NCBI GenBank assembly: GCA_028288365.1
Contig: JAQBNU010000098.1
Span: forward strand, 28,134 to 92,133
DNA: 64,000 bases
DNA from: Chitinophagaceae bacterium
GTDB taxonomy: Bacteria; Bacteroidota; Bacteroidia; Cytophagales; Cytophagaceae
Direction: 5' to 3'
How positions within the stretch are numbered: the stretch's first letter is position 1; the number at the start of each line of letters is the position of its first letter. The position numbers were made by a program, and so were the translations under genes. Shown here piece by piece: positions 29,343-38,523 of this stretch. Below the pieces are notes generated by a model, which saw nothing but the letters and a program-made list of their open reading frames with translations, had not been told where the DNA came from and did not search any database.

Positions 29343-30497
29343 ATGGACTTCACTCTGTTTGATGAATCGGACCTGCGCAAGCACTTGATGCCCTTTACTG
29401 CATTGAGGCCGATCGGTCATATCAGAGTAGGTGTTTTTTGTCTCTATGAAAAATGGGAGATGCACTTGCAAGGGAAAGCGTCTTTCCGATCAGCAGATTA
29501 TTTGCAAACTCTTTTTCCTTTTCGTGAAAACGAATGGAACATTAACGCTGCCTTGCTTCCGGATGAAAACATCGTTCAGCAAATTGTAGCGTTGACTACA
29601 GGAGAAAAATTAATGTCAACAGATGGCACGCTGCTGGCTTATAGAGGAAGTTCTGCCAACAAAGAACGCATCGCAACAGGAGTTGTCAGAAAGATCCATC
29701 GTCTTTGGGATATTTTTTCTTTTAATGGCGCAGAAATTAAAAATGATTTTGAATGGATCTGTAAAACGCGTCGGCGAGCTTTGCAAATAGATTCCGCTAC
29801 GGTGCTTTACGGAAAAGAAAATATATTCATTGAAGAAGGTGCTTCTATCAAAGCAGCGGTCATCAATGCAGAGACCGGTCCTGTATTTATTGCAAAAGGT
29901 GCAGAAGTACAGGAAGGCACGTTGATCCGTGGAGGCTTTGCTTTATGCGAAGGAGCAGTGACGGCTATGGGTAGTAAGTTCAGAGGTGACTGTACCATCG
30001 GTCCTTATTCTAAAGTAGGAGGCGAAGTCAATAATACCGTGTTCTTCGGCTATTCCAATAAAGGACATGACGGATATATTGGCAACTCTGTCGTTGGCGA
30101 ATGGTGCAACCTTGCTGCAGCCACTAATGTATCGAACATGAAAAATAATCATTCGGAAGTGAGAGTATACAACATGGCCTATGGTACGTTTGAAAAAACG
30201 GGTAAGGTATTTTGTGGCGTATTTATAGGAGATTATAGTCGTTGTGGCATTGGCACGACGCTGAATACCGGAAGCGTGCTAGGCATTGGTGTCAATTTAT
30301 TTGATACAGGTTTTCCTGAGAAATTTGTTCCTTCTTATTCCTGGGGAACACCACAGGAGTTAAACTCTTTTCGCAAAGCAGAATGGTTTCAGATGGCAGA
30401 GCAAACTAAAAAATTAAAACAACAAACGTTGAGTGCAGAAGAAAGAGCCATGCTGGAAATCGTTTGGGAACAAAATAATTTGTACAACATAAACTAA
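29343..30497 (+). CDS. GlmU-like putative sugar-nucleotidyltransferase/acyltransferase
   Basis: A 384-residue protein of the Bacteroidota alternative GlmU family. It combines an atypical nucleotidyltransferase-like N-terminus (DFTLFDESDLRKHLMPFTALRPIGHIRVG) with a C-terminal left-handed beta-helix of hexapeptide repeats from ~residue 165 (IFIEEGASIKAAVI, PVFIAKGAEVQEGTLI, CTIGPYSKVGGEV, VFIGDYSRCGIGTTL). It may make UDP-GlcNAc or a related nucleotide sugar for peptidoglycan and glycans, but substrate and activity are inferred from the family. ATG at 29343 is preferred over TTG at 29337, which lies inside the terminator T-tract. It precedes holB by 7 bp, likely one operon. Confidence 0.8.
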   Translation: MDFTLFDESDLRKHLMPFTALRPIGHIRVGVFCLYEKWEMHLQGKASFRSADYLQTLFPFRENEWNINAALLPDENIVQQIVALTTGEKLMSTDGTLLAYRGSSANKERIATGVVRKIHRLWDIFSFNGAEIKNDFEWICKTRRRALQIDSATVLYGKENIFIEEGASIKAAVINAETGPVFIAKGAEVQEGTLIRGGFALCEGAVTAMGSKFRGDCTIGPYSKVGGEVNNTVFFGYSNKGHDGYIGNSVVGEWCNLAAATNVSNMKNNHSEVRVYNMAYGTFEKTGKVFCGVFIGDYSRCGIGTTLNTGSVLGIGVNLFDTGFPEKFVPSYSWGTPQELNSFRKAEWFQMAEQTKKLKQQTLSAEERAMLEIVWEQNNLYNIN

Positions 30498-30504
30498 CAA
30501 CAGG

Positions 30505-31656
30505 GTGCAGTTTAATCAAATACCGGGACTGGAAGATGTGAAGCAACAACTGTTGCATGCGGTTGATAACAATCACCTGGCGCATGCTTTGTTGTTCTAT
30601 GGTCCCGAAGGATCAGGAGCACTGGCGCTGGCCTTGGCACTGGCGACCTACGTCAATTGTGAAAACAAAGAGGCCATCAAAGGAGATGCGTGTGGAAGTT
30701 GTTCGTCTTGTGTGAAGATCAATAAAATGATTCACCCCGATTTGAATTTTGTTTTTCCCTATGCCAATGTGAAAGAAGCATTGAAAGCAAAAGGCGAAGG
30801 CAAAGTAGAATTGAGCAGCGATGTGTTTTTACCAGACTGGAGAAAATTCATAGAGCATTCTCCGTACGGAAATCTTTCAGACTGGGCCAAGTACATCGAA
30901 GCCGACAACAAAGCCATGTTGATTCCGGTAGAAGAAAGCCGGCAGATTATACGCAAACTTTCGCTGAAAGCATACGAAGCCGATTACAAAATCATGGTGA
31001 TCTGGTTGCCGGAAGTGATGCGACAAGAAGCAGCGAATGCAATCTTGAAAGTACTGGAAGAACCACCTTACAAAACTTTATTCCTGTTGGTGGCTCAACA
31101 ACCGGATGCCATCATCACAACTATACTTTCGCGTACACAGAAAGTAAGAGTACGACCTTTCACGGACGAAGAGATTGGGGCATACCTAATACAACATTTG
31201 GATGTTGCTCCGCAGGAAGCTCCTTCAAAAGCATTCCTTGCTGACGGCAGCATTCGTCGTGCGATGCAGTTGGCAGATGGTGTATCCTCTGATGTCGGTA
31301 CGATGTTTAGAGATTGGTTGCGTGTGTGTTTCATGTCTTCCAAACTGAACGAAGGATTGGAATGGGCAGATACTTTTTCTACTTTATCCAAAGACGATCA
31401 GAAAGGATTTTTCCAAATGGGAAACAATTACATTCGTGAAGGTTTGCTTGTCATCAATGAGGCAGAAGATATTTTGCGCTTGGAGCAAGAAGAAAAAGAA
31501 TTCATTCAAAGACTTGGAAAATTTTTGACCAATGAAAACATTGAACAAGCCTTGCGTTTGTTCAGTGATGCCATCATCCAGATTGACCGCAATGCAAACG
31601 TCAGGATCATGATGACGGATTTGTATTTTAAGGTACATACATTATTCAATAAATAA
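30505..31656 (+). CDS. holB: DNA polymerase III subunit delta'
   Basis: A 383-residue clamp-loader subunit of the replicative polymerase (cytoplasm). The start is GTG at 30505. Features: an AAA+ fold with LAHALLFYGPEGSG, a zinc-binding cluster (NCENKEAIKGDACGSCSSC, residues ~50-70), MIWLPEVMRQEAANAILKVLEEPP (the conserved delta' helix) and a TTILSRTQKVR sensor region. The Walker A-like loop reads GPEGSGALAL, so the ATP-binding Lys is absent, as in many delta' subunits that do not hydrolyse ATP. The C-terminal third is the collar domain. It follows the GlmU-like gene by 7 bp. Confidence 0.88.
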   Translation: MQFNQIPGLEDVKQQLLHAVDNNHLAHALLFYGPEGSGALALALALATYVNCENKEAIKGDACGSCSSCVKINKMIHPDLNFVFPYANVKEALKAKGEGKVELSSDVFLPDWRKFIEHSPYGNLSDWAKYIEADNKAMLIPVEESRQIIRKLSLKAYEADYKIMVIWLPEVMRQEAANAILKVLEEPPYKTLFLLVAQQPDAIITTILSRTQKVRVRPFTDEEIGAYLIQHLDVAPQEAPSKAFLADGSIRRAMQLADGVSSDVGTMFRDWLRVCFMSSKLNEGLEWADTFSTLSKDDQKGFFQMGNNYIREGLLVINEAEDILRLEQEEKEFIQRLGKFLTNENIEQALRLFSDAIIQIDRNANVRIMMTDLYFKVHTLFNK

Positions 31657-31665
31657 GAAGTACTT

Positions 31666-31740
31666 GTTGTTGGCGTCTCGCCAACAACTGGATTGTAGTA
31701 ACATGTTTTTAACCATCACTTGTGGCGAGACGCCAACAAG
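31666..31740. repeat. paired-palindrome intergenic repeat (REPIN-like)
   Basis: The palindrome at 31666-31688 (core TTGGCGTCTCGCCAA), spacer TGGATTGTAGTAACATG... and second palindrome at 31719-31740 match 24743-24819 in orientation. They match 45905-45981 in reverse complement, nearly base for base in the spacer. It lies between holB and hemC, both on the plus strand. Confidence 0.88.
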
Positions 31741-31756
31741 AACGTAAAGAATAATT

Positions 31757-32689
31757 ATGCGGTTCATCATCGGAACAAGAGGAAGTAAACTGGCCTTGTG
31801 GCAAGCCGAACATGTATCGACTTTGCTACAAGCAAAAGGTGCAGAGACGGAAATTAAAATCATCGATACCAAAGGTGATCAGATTTTAAATCAATCCTTA
31901 TCTGAGATTGGTTCGAAAGGTTTGTTTACAGAAGAATTGGAATCGGAATTGAAAGCCGGTTTGATTGACCTGGCGGTGCACAGTGCGAAAGACATGCCTT
32001 CTGTGATTCCACAAGAGTTGGAACTCATTGCATTCAGTGAGCGTGAAAAGGTAAACGATGTTGTTTTGAGTTTGAACAAAAACTTAACGCTCAAAATGGC
32101 TGTTCAGCAGGATTTGAAAATAGGTACGTCTTCCACTCGCAGACGTGCTGTGCTCAATCATCTGTATCCAGGAATACATTTGGTAGACATGCGTGGCAAT
32201 TTGCAAACACGCCTGCGTAAAATGGAAGAAGGACAATGCGATGCCATGATACTGGCTTTCGCCGGGGTTCATCGCATGGACATGCAGCAATACATTGTGG
32301 AAGAATTAAACGAAGACACATTTATACCAGCGGTAGGGCAAGGTGCATTAGCCATTGAGACAGCAGTGAGTTTGTCAGCTGATAAAAAGGAATTGCTGAG
32401 AGCGACATTAAATGACGAACAGACAGAATATTGTTTACTGGCTGAGCGTTCTTTTCTGAAAACAATGGAAGGAGGATGCAGTGTGCCGGTGTTTGCATTG
32501 GCACGTTTAACTGGAGATACTATTCATATGAAAGGTGGCGTGATCAGTCTGGATGGTACGCAGCAAGTAGACGGTGAAACCAGCGGAAAGAAAAATGATG
32601 CGGTAGCCATTGGAAAAAAACTGGCGGATGAGATCATCGCGAAAGGCGGCATGATCATTTTAGAAGACATTAAAAAAAATAAAAAATGA
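31757..32689 (+). CDS. hemC: hydroxymethylbilane synthase (porphobilinogen deaminase)
   Basis: Polymerises four porphobilinogen molecules into hydroxymethylbilane for haem and related tetrapyrroles (cytoplasm). The 310 residues match the family. Motifs: IIGTRGSKLALWQAEHV, DLAVHSAKDMPS with the catalytic Asp, IGTSSTRRRAVL and MRGNLQTRLRKME for substrate binding, VGQGALAIE, and EGGCSVPV with the dipyrromethane-cofactor Cys241. The stop overlaps the next gene's ATG by 4 bp, so the cyclophilin gene is translationally coupled. No other hem genes are in the window. Confidence 0.97.
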   Translation: MRFIIGTRGSKLALWQAEHVSTLLQAKGAETEIKIIDTKGDQILNQSLSEIGSKGLFTEELESELKAGLIDLAVHSAKDMPSVIPQELELIAFSEREKVNDVVLSLNKNLTLKMAVQQDLKIGTSSTRRRAVLNHLYPGIHLVDMRGNLQTRLRKMEEGQCDAMILAFAGVHRMDMQQYIVEELNEDTFIPAVGQGALAIETAVSLSADKKELLRATLNDEQTEYCLLAERSFLKTMEGGCSVPVFALARLTGDTIHMKGGVISLDGTQQVDGETSGKKNDAVAIGKKLADEIIAKGGMIILEDIKKNKK

Positions 32690-33336
32690 AATCATTGAAA
32701 TCACTCTTTACTTTATGTTGCTTAGTAACGACTCTTTCTGCTTTTGCACAAAAGAAAGATAAACCAGACGCAGGCAAAGATTATGTGATCACCATCAAAA
32801 CAACGTATGGTGATATGGTCGTGTTATTGTCAGACCTTGCTCCTTTGCATAAAGCAAATTTTATAAAGTTAGCAAAGTCTGGTTTTTATGACAGCACCAC
32901 GTTTCACCGTGTCATCGATGGATTCATGATACAAGGAGGAGATTCTTTGTCGAAGGATAACATCCCAGTAAACGATGGCACAGGCAATCTTTCTTATACT
33001 ATACCAGCAGAACTGCAGACCGGATTGAAGCATAAGAAAGGTGCAGTAGCTGCGGCACGAATGGGCGATCAGGTGAATCCTCAGCGTGCATCTAATGGAT
33101 CACAATTTTATATCGTCGAAGATGAAAAAGGTGCAACTCAGCTGAATGGCAAGTACAGTGTGTTTGGTCAAGTGGTAGATGGCTTGGATGTGATTGGGAA
33201 AATTGCAGAACAAGTAACAGACACGCGCAACAGACCGTTCGATAATATTTACATGACGATGAAAGTAGGAGAAATGAAACGTTCGAAAATCATCAAGAAG
33301 TATAGCAGTGCCAAATCTTTTTACGAAAGTAAATAA
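32686..33336 (+). CDS. exported cyclophilin-type peptidyl-prolyl isomerase
   Basis: A 216-residue cyclophilin with a signal peptide (MKSLKSLFTLCCLVTTLSAFAQ), so it acts in the periplasm or at the outer membrane as a folding catalyst. The domain contains TTFHRVIDGFMIQGGDS with the catalytic Phe-His-Arg, SNGSQFYIVEDE and KYSVFGQVVDGLDVI. The C-terminal tail after residue ~185 is basic. ATGA overlap with hemC places it in the same transcript. Whether it serves T9SS cargo or outer-membrane proteins is unknown. Confidence 0.92.
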   Translation: MKSLKSLFTLCCLVTTLSAFAQKKDKPDAGKDYVITIKTTYGDMVVLLSDLAPLHKANFIKLAKSGFYDSTTFHRVIDGFMIQGGDSLSKDNIPVNDGTGNLSYTIPAELQTGLKHKKGAVAAARMGDQVNPQRASNGSQFYIVEDEKGATQLNGKYSVFGQVVDGLDVIGKIAEQVTDTRNRPFDNIYMTMKVGEMKRSKIIKKYSSAKSFYESK

Positions 33337-33338
33337 TC

Positions 33339-34247
33339 ATGAAGACCATATTAGTAACGGGTTCCAATGGATTGTTGGGACAGAAATTAACGGACCTGAT
33401 TAAAAGTAATCCTAAGTATAACCTGATTGCTACAGCAAGAGGAGGAAATCGTTATCCGGATAAAAATGGGTATAGCTATGTAAGCCTTGACATCACCAAT
33501 GCCAAAGAAGTGGATCTTGTATTAGCAACCTACAAACCTGACGCAGTCATCCATACAGCGGCAATGACAAATGTAGACCAATGCGAAGATGATCATGCGG
33601 GCTGTGATGAATTGAATGTAAAAGCGGTACAGTATATTGCTGAAGCATGCGACAAGTACAATATACAATTGGTGCATCTCTCTACTGATTTTATTTTTAA
33701 CGGAGAAAAAGGTCCATTGACGGAAGATGAAAAACCAGATCCGATCAGTTACTACGGAGAAAGTAAATTAAAAGCAGAGCAGATTGTTCAAGCCATGAAA
33801 AGCAAATGGGCCATCTTGCGTACGGTATTGGTCTATGGTATTGTTGCGGACATGAGTCGCTCCAACATTGTATTGTGGGTGAAAAATAACCTAGAACAAA
33901 AGAAAGTCATCAAGGTAGTGAACGATCAATGGCGTACGCCAACGTTGGCAGAAGATCTGGCGATGGGCTGTTTGCTTGCGGTAGAAAAAGAAGCGAGTGG
34001 AGTGTATAATATCTCTGGTTCGGATTTATTAACTCCTTATGATATTGCACAACGTACGGCAGAGTTTTTCAAACTGGATGCTACGCTGATAGAAAAAGCA
34101 GATTCTTCTACGTTTAAGCAACCGGCAAGAAGACCAATGAAAACAGGTTTCATCATCGACAAAGCAAAACGCGAATTGGGTTATAGACCACACACGTTTG
34201 AAGAAGGCATACAATTATTATCTGAGCAACTTTCACAAACTGCATAA
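33339..34247 (+). CDS. SDR family reductase, RmlD-like (dTDP-4-dehydrorhamnose reductase)
   Basis: A 302-residue NAD(P)-dependent sugar-nucleotide reductase. The N-terminal Rossmann motif is LVTGSNGLLGQKL, followed by PDAVIHTAAMTNVDQCE, HLSTDFIFNGEKGP and the catalytic YYGESK (Tyr-x-x-x-Lys). These are RmlD/RfbD features. The other rhamnose genes (rmlABC) are absent nearby, and several RmlD-like proteins have other or unknown substrates, so the reaction is provisional. It starts 2 bp after the cyclophilin gene and shares one base with the symporter start, indicating one operon from hemC to the symporter. Confidence 0.82.
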   Translation: MKTILVTGSNGLLGQKLTDLIKSNPKYNLIATARGGNRYPDKNGYSYVSLDITNAKEVDLVLATYKPDAVIHTAAMTNVDQCEDDHAGCDELNVKAVQYIAEACDKYNIQLVHLSTDFIFNGEKGPLTEDEKPDPISYYGESKLKAEQIVQAMKSKWAILRTVLVYGIVADMSRSNIVLWVKNNLEQKKVIKVVNDQWRTPTLAEDLAMGCLLAVEKEASGVYNISGSDLLTPYDIAQRTAEFFKLDATLIEKADSSTFKQPARRPMKTGFIIDKAKRELGYRPHTFEEGIQLLSEQLSQTA

Positions 34248-35674
34248 TGCCACAAGGACTGGATCAGGCTGTCGACCGTTATGTGTCACCACTCACTGAT
34301 GTGGTATCAGACATCATGTTCTATAGTGTTCCGGTTGCCGGTGTTCCCTTTCCTTTGATCGTCATCTGGCTCATCGCTGCCGGATTGATTTTTACTTTCT
34401 ATTTTCGCTTCATCAACTTTACATTGTTTCGTCATGCCGTAGGCATTGCTTTTGGTAAATACGATGAACCAGGACATAAAGGAGAAGTCAGTCACTTTCA
34501 GGCATTGGCTACTGCTTTATCCGGAACATTAGGTTTAGGAAATATTGCAGGCGTTGCTATCGCTGTGCAGACGGGAGGTCCAGGCGCAACGTTCTGGATG
34601 ATTCTTGCTGGTTTTTTGGGCATGTCTACAAAATTTGTAGAATGCACGTTAGGTGTGAAGTACCGTTTCATTGCAGCGAACGGCGAAGTTTACGGTGGGC
34701 CGATGTATTACCTCAGTCAGGGATTGCAAAAGACAGCCATTAAAAAGTGGGGCGCTTTTCTTGCGGTATTCTTCTGCATCATGTGCATTGGCGGTACGAT
34801 GGGTGGTGGCAATATCTTTCAAAGTAATCAGGCAACGGCACAACTCATACATGTTACGGGTGGTCACGATTCTTTTTTATACGACAAAGCATGGATCGTT
34901 GGTTTGGTGTTTGCTATCCTTTGCGGACTCGTTATTTTCGGTGGCATGAAACGCATTGCCAATGTAGCAGATAAGTTGGTTCCATTCATGTGTGGCATAT
35001 ACATGCTGGCAGGTTTTGTGATCCTTGCTTATTATTACGATCGTATCCCATCTACATTTGGATTGATTTTATCAGATGCCTTTTCCTGGAAATCTGTTAC
35101 AGGTGGTTGTATCGGAGCCATGGTAGCTGGATTGAGAAGGGCTTCATTTTCCAATGAAGCAGGCATTGGTTCTTCACCCATTGCACATGCGGCGGTGAAA
35201 ACAGAAATACCTGTTACCGAAGGATTGGTAGGCTTGCTGGAACCATTTATTGATACGGTCATCGTTTGTACGATGACAGCGTTGATCGTTGTGATCAGCG
35301 GGGTATACACACAACAGGCACACGATGGAGTCGCTTTGACTTCTGTTTCTTTTGCTTCGGTGTTGCCCTGGTTTCCTTATGTGCTTTCTGTGGCGGTGAT
35401 TTTGTTTGCCTTCGCTACTATGATTTCCTGGTCGTACTATGGCTTAAGATCCTGGAACTACATTTTTGGAAAAAGCAGAATGAGTTCGTACACGTATAAC
35501 TTTATCTTCTGTGCTTTCACTGTCATTGGCGCCAGCATGAATTTGAACAGCGTAGTTGGATTTTCTGATGCGATGATTTTTGCCATGGGAATTCCAAATA
35601 TCATCGGTTTGTATTTTCTGGCGCCAGAAGTGAAGAAAGATTTGATAGCGTATCGTCAATCGAGGAAGCTGTAG
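34247..35674 (+). CDS. AGCS family alanine/glycine:sodium symporter
   Basis: A 475-residue inner-membrane transporter with 10-11 predicted helices. It imports small neutral amino acids with Na+ or H+. The AGCS hallmark is present: ATALSGTLGLGNIAGVAIA followed by TGGPGATFWM and FLGMSTKFVECTLGVKYR. Later segments are FSNEAGIGSSPIAHAA and FATMISWSYYGLRSW. The ATG overlaps the stop of the RmlD-like gene (TAATG), so translation is coupled. The substrate (alanine, glycine or other) is not resolvable from sequence. Confidence 0.93.
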   Translation: MPQGLDQAVDRYVSPLTDVVSDIMFYSVPVAGVPFPLIVIWLIAAGLIFTFYFRFINFTLFRHAVGIAFGKYDEPGHKGEVSHFQALATALSGTLGLGNIAGVAIAVQTGGPGATFWMILAGFLGMSTKFVECTLGVKYRFIAANGEVYGGPMYYLSQGLQKTAIKKWGAFLAVFFCIMCIGGTMGGGNIFQSNQATAQLIHVTGGHDSFLYDKAWIVGLVFAILCGLVIFGGMKRIANVADKLVPFMCGIYMLAGFVILAYYYDRIPSTFGLILSDAFSWKSVTGGCIGAMVAGLRRASFSNEAGIGSSPIAHAAVKTEIPVTEGLVGLLEPFIDTVIVCTMTALIVVISGVYTQQAHDGVALTSVSFASVLPWFPYVLSVAVILFAFATMISWSYYGLRSWNYIFGKSRMSSYTYNFIFCAFTVIGASMNLNSVVGFSDAMIFAMGIPNIIGLYFLAPEVKKDLIAYRQSRKL

Positions 35675-35681
35675 TTGTTGG

Positions 35682-35712
35682 TTTGAATAATTCGCATAGA
35701 ACATTTATATTG
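35682..35712 (+). promoter_or_regulatory. probable promoter of the algI/algJ-like pair
   Basis: TTTG at 35682-35685, a 20-base spacer and TATATTG at 35706-35712 approach the Bacteroidota consensus (one T short in the -7 element). A start near 35719 leaves a ~12-base leader before the ATG at 35731 and would separate this pair from the upstream symporter operon. Confidence 0.45.
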
Positions 35713-35730
35713 TAGCCTTATAGTTATACG

Positions 35731-37158
35731 ATGGTCTTTAGTAGCATAATTTTTATTTTATATTTTTTACCGACGTTCTTGCTGACTTATTATTTTGCCG
35801 ATAAGAAATATAAGAATTTCGTCATTCTTTTTTTTAGCATCTTTTTCTATAGCTGGGGAGCTCCTAAATTTATTTTCGTCATCCTTGGTACGACATTCAT
35901 CGATTATTATCTCGTTCGGTGGATGGACAGCACAGAGAGACCTCTTTACCGCAGATTGATGCTTACTTTGTCGATTTCAATTAACTTAGGTCTGTTATTT
36001 TATTTTAAGTATTCTAATTTTTTTGTTGAAAATGCCAATGAGTTACTTTCTCATTTTGGATTGGAAGCTGTTCATTGGACAAAATTGATTTTACCGATTG
36101 GTATTTCCTTTTACACATTTGAAACTATCACATACGTCGTCGATGTATACCGAAAAGTTCATAAGCCTTTGACAAATTTTTGGGATTATCAACTCTATAT
36201 CATTTTGTTTCCAAAACTGATTGCAGGACCTATCGTTAGGTACCATGAAATCGCAGATCAACTGACAGATCGCTCTCAGAACGATACGGCAGATGAAAAA
36301 TTGATGGGCTTTTATCGCTTTGCTATCGGGCTGGCAAAGAAAGTTCTTATCGCAAATCAAATGGGTTTACAGGCGGATGCTATTTTTGATTCTGATTATG
36401 GAAACCTAAGTTCATCCGTCGCATGGATAGGTATCTTAGCTTATACGTTTCAAATCTATTTTGATTTTGCAGGATACTCAGACATGGCTATAGGTATTGC
36501 AAGAATGGTTGGGTTTAAGTTTCCTGAAAATTTCAATAACCCGTACGTTTCTCAAAGTGTAACAGAGTTCTGGCGGAGATGGCACATCACGTTGGGCAAC
36601 TGGATGCGCAATTACCTGTACATCCCTTTGGGTGGTAACAGAGTAGAGAAATGGCGTTTGTATTTTAATCTTTGGTTGGTTTTTCTTGCTTCAGGATTTT
36701 GGCACGGAGCTTCCTGGAACTTTATAATTTGGGGAGCTTACCATGGATTATTCCTGGTCTTGGAGCGTGTATTTTTGTTGAAAATATATGCACGTATTGG
36801 TCCATTTTTCAGTACACTGTTTACTTTTTTTGTTGTCACGATAGGTTGGGTGTTTTTCCGTGTTGAGAAATTTTCAGATGCTATAAATTATTTAAAACAG
36901 TTGTTTTCTTTTCATACGAATGCGGAGATTCAGATTAAACCGGATGGTCAGTTCTATACTTTTTTCAGCATCGCTATATTCTTCTCCTTCTTTACATACT
37001 TAAGAAAAGGACAGAAAATGCATGATGTAATTTACTTTGAAAAATATACGAACGGAAGATATGTATCCATGGCTGTCATTTGTGCACTTCTGGTATTACT
37101 GTCTGTCAGTTTTATTGCTACTGTAGATTTCAATCCATTCATTTATTTTCGGTTTTGA
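35731..37158 (+). CDS. MBOAT family O-acyltransferase (AlgI/DltB-like)
   Basis: A 475-residue polytopic inner-membrane protein. It probably passes acetyl groups across the membrane for O-acetylation of an exported polysaccharide, as AlgI does for alginate. Motifs: the N-terminal MVFSSIIFILYFLP, LILPIGISFYTFETITYVVD, PKLIAGPIVRYHEI, FWRRWHITLGNWMRNYLYIP and the catalytic His in LASGFWHGASWNFIIWG. The length matches AlgI (~470-520). It is followed 2 bp later by an AlgJ/AlgX-like gene. The acceptor polysaccharide is unknown; no alginate synthesis genes are in the window. Confidence 0.93.
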   Translation: MVFSSIIFILYFLPTFLLTYYFADKKYKNFVILFFSIFFYSWGAPKFIFVILGTTFIDYYLVRWMDSTERPLYRRLMLTLSISINLGLLFYFKYSNFFVENANELLSHFGLEAVHWTKLILPIGISFYTFETITYVVDVYRKVHKPLTNFWDYQLYIILFPKLIAGPIVRYHEIADQLTDRSQNDTADEKLMGFYRFAIGLAKKVLIANQMGLQADAIFDSDYGNLSSSVAWIGILAYTFQIYFDFAGYSDMAIGIARMVGFKFPENFNNPYVSQSVTEFWRRWHITLGNWMRNYLYIPLGGNRVEKWRLYFNLWLVFLASGFWHGASWNFIIWGAYHGLFLVLERVFLLKIYARIGPFFSTLFTFFVVTIGWVFFRVEKFSDAINYLKQLFSFHTNAEIQIKPDGQFYTFFSIAIFFSFFTYLRKGQKMHDVIYFEKYTNGRYVSMAVICALLVLLSVSFIATVDFNPFIYFRF

Positions 37159-37160
37159 CA

Positions 37161-38465
37161 ATGAAAAATAAAATACAGATACCGAAATATTTGTTGTTCG
37201 TAATTTTTGCGGCACTCACTTTACCGTTTATTCAACGTACCGTATCATTGGTGGAGGAAAGTCCTTTAGGAGGAGTCATTCCCGAACCTACAGAAGTTCC
37301 TGCATTATCTAAAGAAACATGGTTATCGGGAGAGTATCAGGTTAAAAAGGAAAAAAAAATAAGTGAAGAATTCGGCTTTCGAAATTTTTGTATCAGGACA
37401 CATAACCAGATTGCTTTTACACTCTTTCATAAAGCTCAAGCCAAAGATGTCATTGTAGGGAAAGAAAACTACCTGTTTGAAGAACGATACATCAAGGCAT
37501 ATTATGGTGCTGATTTTATCGGAGAAGACAGTACAAAGCACCGCATGCAACGTTTGAAATTTGTTCAGGATACGTTGGCTAAATTGAACAAAACTCTTCT
37601 CATTGTTTTTGCAGCTGGTAAAGGTTCTTACTACCCAGAATATATTCCGGATCGCTACATCACAAAGAGGAAGCGGACAAACTATGAAGCACATTTAGAT
37701 TATGCCAATCAGTATGGTATTAACCACATTGATTTTAATAAATATTTTGTGGAGCAAAAATACAAATATAAGCATTTGCTTTATCCCAAGAACGGTATTC
37801 ATTGGAGTACTTATGGTGCTGCTATAGCTGCCGATTCCATTATTAAATACCTAGAAAAAAAGAGAGCGATAGATATGCCTACGCTGTATTGGAATGAAAA
37901 GGATATTCGTTTTGCTCCTGAAGAATATTGGGATTATGATATAGGAGAAGGGATCAATGTGTTTTACAGGTTGCCATCCGAACCTATGGCGTATCCAGTG
38001 ATTTTATATGAATCGGATTCTGCAAAAACAAAACCCTCTACTTTGGTGGTGTCGGATAGTTTTTATTGGCCAATGTATAACATGGGTTTGCCTAATGTAT
38101 TTTCATATTCCAAATTTTGGTATTACAATCAAGAAATTCACCCTGGATCTGGTAGCCCTGCTATGATTGATCTGGGAGAAGAATTGAATCAAAGAGACGT
38201 GATTGTATTGATGGCTTCGGAAGTGACGATATCAGATTTTGGTTGGGGTTTTATTGAAGACATGTATAAGTTATATACGAATCAGCTAGACCTGGCTAAA
38301 TTTAAAAGCGACGTTGAAGGATATAAAAATTATATCAAAAACGATAAAAACTGGGTGGAAGGAGCGGCAAAGAGAGCGGCTCAAAATAGCATCAGTGTAG
38401 ATTCTATGATCACATTAGATGCTATTTGGGAAGTGAAAAGAGCAATGAGAGCTCAACATAAATAA
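37161..38465 (+). CDS. AlgJ/AlgX-like SGNH acetyltransferase partner
   Basis: A 434-residue protein with an N-terminal membrane anchor or uncleaved signal (YLLFVIFAALTLPFI) and a large periplasmic domain. The SGNH/AlgX-type catalytic features are LVVSDSFYWPMYN (nucleophile Ser after Asp) and NGIHWSTYGAAIAADSI (catalytic His). KDVIVGKENYLFEERY is the family's conserved entry segment. It likely transfers acetyl groups delivered by the adjacent MBOAT protein to polysaccharide. ATG at 37161, 2 bp after the MBOAT stop, is preferred. An upstream frame from 37080 overlaps the MBOAT gene with unlikely residues. Confidence 0.85.
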   Translation: MKNKIQIPKYLLFVIFAALTLPFIQRTVSLVEESPLGGVIPEPTEVPALSKETWLSGEYQVKKEKKISEEFGFRNFCIRTHNQIAFTLFHKAQAKDVIVGKENYLFEERYIKAYYGADFIGEDSTKHRMQRLKFVQDTLAKLNKTLLIVFAAGKGSYYPEYIPDRYITKRKRTNYEAHLDYANQYGINHIDFNKYFVEQKYKYKHLLYPKNGIHWSTYGAAIAADSIIKYLEKKRAIDMPTLYWNEKDIRFAPEEYWDYDIGEGINVFYRLPSEPMAYPVILYESDSAKTKPSTLVVSDSFYWPMYNMGLPNVFSYSKFWYYNQEIHPGSGSPAMIDLGEELNQRDVIVLMASEVTISDFGWGFIEDMYKLYTNQLDLAKFKSDVEGYKNYIKNDKNWVEGAAKRAAQNSISVDSMITLDAIWEVKRAMRAQHK

Positions 38466-38523
38466 TTTAACGCTGCGGAAACATTTTGCAGGTAGACATC
38501 GTCTTCCTATAAAATGTATTTTT

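Noticed and set aside
30505..30640. Missing Walker A lysine in holB as a sign of a defective gene
   Set aside because: Delta' subunits often lack ATPase residues; the rest of the protein is intact.
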